Assembly: GCA_946886925.1 (NCBI GenBank) | Contig: CAMPJQ010000119.1 | Coordinates: forward strand, 1 to 7,542 | Reading direction: 5' to 3' | Length of the DNA stretch: 7,542 nt | DNA from: an uncultured Terrimonas sp. | GTDB taxonomy: Bacteria > Bacteroidota > Bacteroidia > Chitinophagales > Chitinophagaceae | In this document: positions 1 to 4,227 of the stretch, in pieces | Position numbering within the stretch: the first letter of the stretch is position 1 | Layout: every line of letters begins with the position of its first letter | The notes under the pieces: generated by a model | What the model was told of the DNA's origin: nothing | Databases searched by the model: none | The model's input: the letters and a program-made list of their open reading frames with translations, nothing else | Program-made: the position numbers and the translations under genes

Positions 1-44
1 GTAAGCCCGGTTAACTTTAAAAATTCCCTGCGTTTGTTTTGCAT
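1..44 (-). CDS. N-terminus of a Tat-exported protein, cut by left edge
   Basis: Reading leftward from the ATG at 44-42 gives MQNKRREFLKLTGL and then runs off the window. This is a near-ideal twin-arginine signal: two basic residues, then E-F-L-K, followed by the beginning of a hydrophobic stretch. Bacteroidota proteins that begin like this include Gfo/Idh/MocA-type oxidoreductases, sugar isomerase-like proteins, DUF1501 proteins and FAD-dependent dehydrogenases; nothing visible here separates them. The protein should cross the inner membrane folded, often with a cofactor. It has the same orientation as all other genes in the window and lies 742 bp downstream of the GH18 gene. No clear ribosome binding site is visible, as is common in this phylum; the 5' flank carries a 10-bp palindrome, ATTGATCAAT, at 52-61. 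A 62-codon frame covering 17-205 overlaps it in another frame and looks spurious. Only 14 codons are visible, but the motif is too specific to be a likely accident. Confidence 0.72.
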   Translation of the reverse strand, partial: MQNKRREFLKLTGL

Positions 45-395
45 AAACTGGATTGATCAATGAAATTACGCATTCTGCCGCTTATATTGTACTGATGTGA
101 GCTGGGGTATTTTGAACAATACCGCAATACCATAGGCCTATAGTAATCTTCCGTATGCGTAGTAACGATTATTACAGCGTGGCAACTGCTGTCATTACAA
201 AACAATAGTATAAGGTTCTATTTTATGAACGTGCAGATGGCCGTTACTTTGTGTAACAAATCCAATAGATCCTATTTAATCCAAAACCCTGAAAAACACC
301 GAAGCCTTAACCCAAACCGTACCCTGAAACCCCTGAACTACCCTTAACCCGGGAAATCCAATGCAATGTCCTAAAAACCAACAAAGACATTGATC

Positions 396-438
396 AAAGC
401 AACGGCAGCATAAAAACTGTTGTTGCTTTGTGCTTTTT
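396..438 (+). terminator. Rho-independent terminator-like hairpin on plus strand
   Basis: The arms 396-408 (AAAGCAACGGCAG) and 417-429 (CTGTTGTTGCTTT) pair over 13 positions around the 8-base loop CATAAAAA. Eleven pairs are Watson-Crick and two are G-U. A T-run (434-438) follows four bases later. The two wobble pairs are valid only in plus-strand RNA; the minus strand would have two A-C mismatches and no following T-run. The structure therefore points to a plus-strand transcript ending here. No plus-strand gene is visible in 1-395, so it may close a small RNA or an old remnant. Confidence 0.5.
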
Positions 439-672
439 AACAGCAGCGATGCGTGGAGAAAAGGAAAGCACCATAAAAAACGGAGCTTTTAATGCGAATC
501 CAAACCCCCGAGTTGAGACCTTACCAAATTACTATCGTATTTCGGTTAGATGCCTCCTTAGGCCGGCATGACAAACGACAGGATATATGCTGACCAATGG
601 TACTAATATGAGCGCTGTGCCGATAGCGAATACTGCGGATAGAGGTGCAAAATGCTGATTATATTTTTCAGT

Positions 673-763
673 AACGCTCGTTTGCGTTCGTTGCGCCTCT
701 GCTGCCGGCAGCCTGATTTGCGCGCTTTGCCCGCCCCTTCAAACTGGCGTCATTCGGACGGGC
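673..763. repeat. GC-rich palindromic island after the GH18 gene
   Basis: By hand count this stretch is about 65% G+C, clearly above its surroundings. It is dense in inverted repeats: AACGC/GCGTT at 673-677 and 684-688; the perfect 12-bp palindrome GCTGCCGGCAGC at 701-712; and a long stem between 729-736 and 756-763. In minus-strand RNA that stem is GCCCGUCC with GGGCGGGC, eight pairs including one G-U. The stem begins 23 bases after the GH18 stop codon, but no T-run follows it, so it is not a classical intrinsic terminator. It could be a repetitive extragenic palindrome, a 3'-end-stabilising structure or a fragment of a mobile repeat. Copy number in the genome cannot be seen from here. Confidence 0.4.
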
Positions 764-786
764 ATCAAATATAGTCGCTTGAATAC

Positions 787-1890
787 TTACTCTTCCCGCT
801 TTGCCTTATCAATAGCATCCAATAACCCGCCTCTCAACTTATCTTCTGCCAGTTGCCAGAACATAATACCATTGAGCTGGTGCTTCAGCACGTATTCCGT
901 TTTTAGCTGAACAGAGCGGGTATCATCGTAGGAAGCCAGTAATTTTCTTTGGGGGTTAAAGGCATATGGCGCCCGGGCGGTGCTGTCCCAATATTGGGTA
1001 AATCCATTTTCGGCAGTCAATGAGTCGGCATAGCGATTGTAAGACAAGGACTTTAAAAACCTGCCACTCCGGTACAAGCCATTGTTAATGGTATCCTCTA
1101 CTTTGTACAGCCTGGCATAAAAGGCAGCGCCAACAACAATTTTATTGGCAGGCACTCCTTTGGCAAGCATCATCTGCACTCCATGATCTGTGGATTCTTT
1201 TTGCTGCGGCGTGGAATACAACGGTGTATGATGCCCGCTTACGGTGGTATAGCCATTCACCAGGTCGTAGCTCATGAGGTTTACTTTATCTACGATCTTC
1301 ATCACTTTTTTCCATTCAACAGAGGAGTCAATAAACGAAGTAAACCCACCGGCGGCAAAGCTGATCTCATGTTTTTTGCCCAGTTGCTTCCGGAGTTCTT
1401 TTACCAGTTGGGTGAAGGCGGGCTTATCTCCCGGATCGAAAGGATGCCCGGGATGTCCTTCGATAGCCGGGTATTCCCAGTCGAGATCAATGCCGTCCGT
1501 ACCAAAATAATCATTGGCTTCTTTTACAGACCGGGCAAACTCTTTTCTTCCCTCTGCTTTTAAAAACACGGGCGAGCAGGTTTTGCAGCCGCCCCAGCCG
1601 CCCAGCGACAGAATGACTTTCAGGGCCGGGTTGCGGCTTTTGAGGCCAACCATTTTGTGAATGGCGGCGGTATCGCGTGCACTGCCGATGTGTAGCCGAT
1701 TACCTTTTAAATGGCAAAAGCAAAAAATGATGTGGGTGAGCTTTTCTACTTCAAAGCTGTCAATCCTGTCGGCTCTTCCTGCATAATAGGCAATTACCGA
1801 AATATTCTTTTTTTTGTTGCCGGTTTGGGCGGATGCTGCAATACAGAGCATGTTCAGCGCGATGCACGCTGGCAGGAGATATTTGTTCAT
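787..1890 (-). CDS. Secreted GH18 chitinase-like glycoside hydrolase
   Basis: A 367-aa protein with a signal peptide and a single GH18 TIM barrel, expected to cleave beta-1,4 bonds in chitin or related N-acetylglucosamine glycans by substrate-assisted retaining catalysis. Numbering from the ATG at 1890, SLGGW is at 95-99; the catalytic DxxDxDxE signature lies in DGIDLDWEYP (132-141), with E139 as proton donor; NLMSYDL is at 204-210; GAAFYAR (254-260) and SYDD (320-323) fit a barrel with a chitinase insertion domain; and the closing tryptophan W345 is in MFWQLAED. All key residues are present. Residues 1-21 form a signal peptide ending ASA before Q22; I see no well-placed lipobox, carbohydrate-binding module or T9SS tail, so it is probably periplasmic or released. 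The frame stays open upstream to an ATG at 1998, but that would bury the signal peptide behind 36 residues and overlap the pseudogene stop. A TAnnTTTG box lies 38 bases upstream of the chosen start. Confidence 0.9.
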   Translation of the reverse strand: MNKYLLPACIALNMLCIAASAQTGNKKKNISVIAYYAGRADRIDSFEVEKLTHIIFCFCHLKGNRLHIGSARDTAAIHKMVGLKSRNPALKVILSLGGWGGCKTCSPVFLKAEGRKEFARSVKEANDYFGTDGIDLDWEYPAIEGHPGHPFDPGDKPAFTQLVKELRKQLGKKHEISFAAGGFTSFIDSSVEWKKVMKIVDKVNLMSYDLVNGYTTVSGHHTPLYSTPQQKESTDHGVQMMLAKGVPANKIVVGAAFYARLYKVEDTINNGLYRSGRFLKSLSYNRYADSLTAENGFTQYWDSTARAPYAFNPQRKLLASYDDTRSVQLKTEYVLKHQLNGIMFWQLAEDKLRGGLLDAIDKAKREE

Positions 1891-1927
1891 ATATAAATGT
1901 TGTTGAATGGCTGAAATGGCAGCATTG

Positions 1928-1948
1928 CAAATATAAAGGAGTCCTTTA
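1928..1948 (-). promoter_or_regulatory. Candidate promoter and palindromic operator for GH18
   Basis: On the minus strand, TATATTTG (1935-1928) matches the Bacteroidota -7 consensus TAnnTTTG exactly and would start transcription roughly 30 bases before the GH18 ATG at 1890. The perfect 15-bp palindrome TAAAGGAGTCCTTTA (1934-1948, central G) abuts it on the -33 side, where a dimeric regulator could block or help polymerase. No TTG is found at the expected -33 spacing, so this may be a weak or activator-dependent promoter. The -7 match is direct observation; the operator role is inference. Confidence 0.45.
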
Positions 1949-1997
1949 AATATAGATATTACCTGGTTGTTTGTATAAGGATAGAGCAAGGTATACA

Positions 1998-2418
1998 TTA
2001 CCTGACTAACAATACCTTTCCTTTTGCTGATTTTTTTTCATTGCCTTCCGTTAGCCATGTACAGGTCCGGATAAAAGTCCCTGTATTTTGCTGATTGCCC
2101 TGGCTATTCCATCCAAGCCGGTATGAATATTTTTTGGAGTAAATACAATTTACCCCCAGCCGTTGTAAATAGCAAACGCATAGCTTATTAGTATGCACCG
2201 ATCACAGGTTTAAATACATCATTCAGCACAGCGTTATTGGGAGTAAAAGCAGGGGGTATATAAAATCCTTTCAAACAGTCTTTAAGATATACTGTAGTTG
2301 TTGTCTGTTCCTGTGCATATTGGTTCAGGTACTGGCGATGCAAAGCGCGGCGAAGGGAATAATATCCATGATTTCCTATAGCAGAAATGCCTGGGGAATA
2401 TAAATACTGCTGAACTTC
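1998..2418 (-). pseudogene. Decayed T9SS cargo protein, CHU_C sorting domain
   Basis: Three frames together spell a gliding-motility-associated C-terminal domain (CHU_C / T9SS type B sorting domain). Frame one (2418-2191) ends in YIPPAFTPNNAVLNDVFKP (2262-2206), close to the family's opening pattern of IPNAFTPNGDGLNDVF type, then stops at TAA 2190-2188. Frame two (2188 to about 2110) gives ISYAFAIYNGWG, an in-frame TAA (2152-2150), then IVFTPKNIHTG, matching the family's IYNRWGxLVF segment. Frame three (2114-2001) continues with GWNSQG, NTGTF and finally KGKVLLVR before TAA at 2000-1998, matching GWDG, TGTY and KKGTVTLIR. The order and spacing fit one domain of about 85-90 residues broken by two frameshifts and a nonsense codon. 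When intact, such a domain sends large adhesins or enzymes through T9SS to the cell surface. A further TAG (2421-2419) breaks the upstream part. The gene body is mostly gone, since the intact DUF1501 gene ends at 2716. Sequencing error could explain one lesion, hardly all of them. Confidence 0.82.
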
Positions 2419-2426
2419 CTAACAAA

Positions 2427-2660
2427 TCATAGTAGTACTGGGTGGCTTGTCATTTCGAATGAAGCATCTGTGCAAAGCATTCCATTTGTTACATTAATCC
2501 AGACGCTTCCCTCGTCAGCGTGAAGGGTTCCTTCCTTCGTGAGTGTGACAGGCTGCAGGTTGTTTGACCGGGCCTTGTTGCAGGTGCCCGCCAACGTTAC
2601 TACTGTTGCCACAGGCACAACGGAAGCACCTGCAGCAGCATGTAATGAAGCAACGAACAA
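2427..2660 (-). pseudogene. Possible upstream remnant of the T9SS cargo gene
   Basis: A 77-codon frame opening with TTG, in a different frame from the CHU_C remnant beside it. Most of it is unrecognisable, but the stretch GSVWINVTNGMLCTDASFEM resembles the end of the Ig-like or PKD-like repeats common in T9SS cargo proteins (pattern of GTYWVxVTNxxGCT type). That would make it the repeat just before the sorting domain of the same dead gene, shifted by another indel. The match is short, and the region could equally be ordinary intergenic sequence; I do not think it is a working gene. Confidence 0.35.
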
Positions 2661-2715
2661 TTATAGTGCAAGCTGATGCCTCATGCTTCGGCATTTACAA
2701 ACGGCAGGTTATCCG

Positions 2716-4155
2716 TTACGCTTTTATCAGCAGTTCCTTTGCTACCTTACCATCACCATCGGGCGTAGTATAGAACGGTCTCTTTTCCACTACATAGTTC
2801 GTATCGGGCGGTATGCCCAGGGCATGGTAAATGGTTTGATGGATCTGGTCTATTTTTATTGGATTCTCAATCGTTTTGCAGGGGCGTTCATCGGCAGTTT
2901 TACCATATACAAATCCTTTTTTGATGCCACCGCCAAACATCAGTATGGAGCAGCCATCCGTAAAATGACGGTGCATGCCGTAAAATTTCATGTCGTTCAA
3001 AATATCGGGCTGGTTTACCTGCTCTTTTACTTTGGCATCCGGCCGTCCTTCCACCATCATATCCCTGCTAAACTCACTGGCCAAGATTATCATAGTACGA
3101 TCCAGGTGGCCGCTCTTATCCAAATCTTTTACCAGTTGGGCAATAGGCCCATCTACCATTTTTTTCATATCCACCATGCGGGTATGCCCGTTTTCATGGG
3201 TATCAAATCCTTTAAAAGGCTCGTACTCGGTAGTAACACTAATAAACCTTGCGCCCTGCTCTGTAAGCCGCCTTGCCAGCAAGCAACCCAATCCAAAACG
3301 ACCTGTATTATACACATCGTACACTTCTTTGGGTTCTAAGCTTAGGTCAAAAGCTTTTGCCTCGGGCGAATTGAGCAGCATATAGGCCTGTTCCATGGAT
3401 CTTTTAAGCGATTCTTTCTGATAGTCGCTTCCCAGGTCGCCTATAGCGCTTTTGCTGATCAGGTCGTTATACAACTGGTTGCGTCGTTCAAAACGTTTGG
3501 CATCCATGCCTACAGGCGGACGTACACTTTCCAGCCCCTGGCTGGGGTCGGGGATTAAAAACGGGCCAAATTCATTGCCTAAAAAACCGGCAGTATGAAA
3601 AGCTTTTAGTTCTTCTGCTTCGCCAACGGTCATCCGTTGTCCAATATCAATAAAGGCTGGGATCACCTGGTTTTTAGGGCCTAATTCTTTCGCGATCCAT
3701 GCACCAATATGCGGTGCGGCAACGGTTTGAGGCGGCTCATAACAGGTATGCCAGTGGTATTGGTGCCTTGAATGAAGAATATGCCCCATATCGGCAGCAA
3801 CGTACGACCGGATCAAAGTGCCTTTATCCATTACACTGCCTATGGATTGCAGTCCATCGGAAAACTGGATACCATCTAAAGCCGTAGGCAAAGATTTGAA
3901 AGTGCTCAGCACACGGTTGCCTTCCAGCCCCTTTTCATAAGGCGTATATCTTTTGGGATCAAAAGTTTCTGTATGCGCCATTCCACCCGCTAACCACAAT
4001 AGTATTACGGTATCGGCAGAAGTATCAGCAGCAATTTTTTTCCCTTTGCCACATCCGCTCAGCAAACCCGCTACAGGGGCGCCCGCTGCCAAAGCAGCAA
4101 GGGTGGCTGCACTTGATTTTTTAATAAAATCTCTTCTGTTCCAATTGGCTTTCAT
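2716..4155 (-). CDS. DUF1501 protein, Tat signal with lipobox
   Basis: A 479-aa full-length member of DUF1501 (PF07394), a family related in fold to alkaline phosphatases and sulfatases whose reaction is not established. The N-terminus carries a twin-arginine motif, NRRDFIKK (6-13), a hydrophobic segment, and LSGC (32-35), a good lipobox, so it is probably a Tat-exported lipoprotein anchored by C35. Family blocks follow in order: LLWLAGGMAHTETFDPK (52-68), HSRHQYHWHTCYEPP (128-142), PHIGAWIAKELGP (148-160), LGCLLARRLTEQGARF (289-304), FDTHENGH (317-324), ILASEFSRD (357-365), the glycine-rich DGCSILMFGGGIKKGF block (400-415) and YHALGI (443-448). D318, H320, E361, H395, H397 and H444 are candidate metal or active-site residues by position only. 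In the first block, the family's usual GGxSHxDTFDPK appears as GGMAHTETFDPK, so the serine and first aspartate are replaced. It follows the DUF1553 gene by 72 bp with no promoter box seen between, so cotranscription is likely. No clear terminator follows. Confidence 0.92.
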   Translation of the reverse strand: MKANWNRRDFIKKSSAATLAALAAGAPVAGLLSGCGKGKKIAADTSADTVILLWLAGGMAHTETFDPKRYTPYEKGLEGNRVLSTFKSLPTALDGIQFSDGLQSIGSVMDKGTLIRSYVAADMGHILHSRHQYHWHTCYEPPQTVAAPHIGAWIAKELGPKNQVIPAFIDIGQRMTVGEAEELKAFHTAGFLGNEFGPFLIPDPSQGLESVRPPVGMDAKRFERRNQLYNDLISKSAIGDLGSDYQKESLKRSMEQAYMLLNSPEAKAFDLSLEPKEVYDVYNTGRFGLGCLLARRLTEQGARFISVTTEYEPFKGFDTHENGHTRMVDMKKMVDGPIAQLVKDLDKSGHLDRTMIILASEFSRDMMVEGRPDAKVKEQVNQPDILNDMKFYGMHRHFTDGCSILMFGGGIKKGFVYGKTADERPCKTIENPIKIDQIHQTIYHALGIPPDTNYVVEKRPFYTTPDGDGKVAKELLIKA

Positions 4156-4227
4156 GATCTGCGTATTTTGAAATGAACTACTAATATTGTTACACTAACC
4201 GTGGTCTATCCCCAGGAACAATTTCTT

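Larger units (their letters stand above)
45..786. other. 742-bp stretch with no supported gene
   Basis: I see no convincing protein gene on either strand. It contains three things worth naming: a plus-strand terminator-like hairpin (396-438), a G-poor plus-strand patch with short C-rich direct repeats (about 281-352), and a GC-rich structured island (673-763) close to the 3' end of the GH18 gene. A minus-strand frame is open from 738 to 535 (68 codons, stop TAG at 534-532) with a hydrophobic middle, but it has no ATG and no family I recognise. The part nearest 44 must hold the upstream region of the left-edge Tat gene; I find no exact TAnnTTTG box there. A copy of TATATTTG lies on the minus strand at 773-766, just after the GH18 stop. 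Confidence 0.6.

Noticed and set aside
52..61. ATTGATCAAT palindrome upstream of the Tat gene, with ATTGATCAA repeated at 389-397
   Set aside because: Short, AT-rich and based on the common TGATCA core; not enough to call an operator.
17..205. 62-codon minus-strand frame at the left end
   Set aside because: No recognisable motif, odd composition rich in C, H and Y, and its end overlaps the convincing Tat leader starting at 44 in another frame.
588..612. Resemblance to the 3' end of 23S rRNA (GGTACTAAT context), with GCAGCGATGCGT-like bases near 443
   Set aside because: In real 23S rRNA these two pieces are nearly adjacent; here they are about 130 bases apart with no matching sequence between. 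Judged coincidental.
2700..2717. Small hairpin AACGG/CCGTT overlapping the DUF1501 stop codon as a terminator
   Set aside because: Only five pairs and no T-run follow on the minus strand.
2683..3339. 218-codon plus-strand frame, and other long plus-strand frames at 1183-1563, 4304-4645, 5470-5955 and 6401-6811
   Set aside because: All lie largely or wholly opposite well-supported minus-strand genes whose translations match known families; none has domain-like content of its own.
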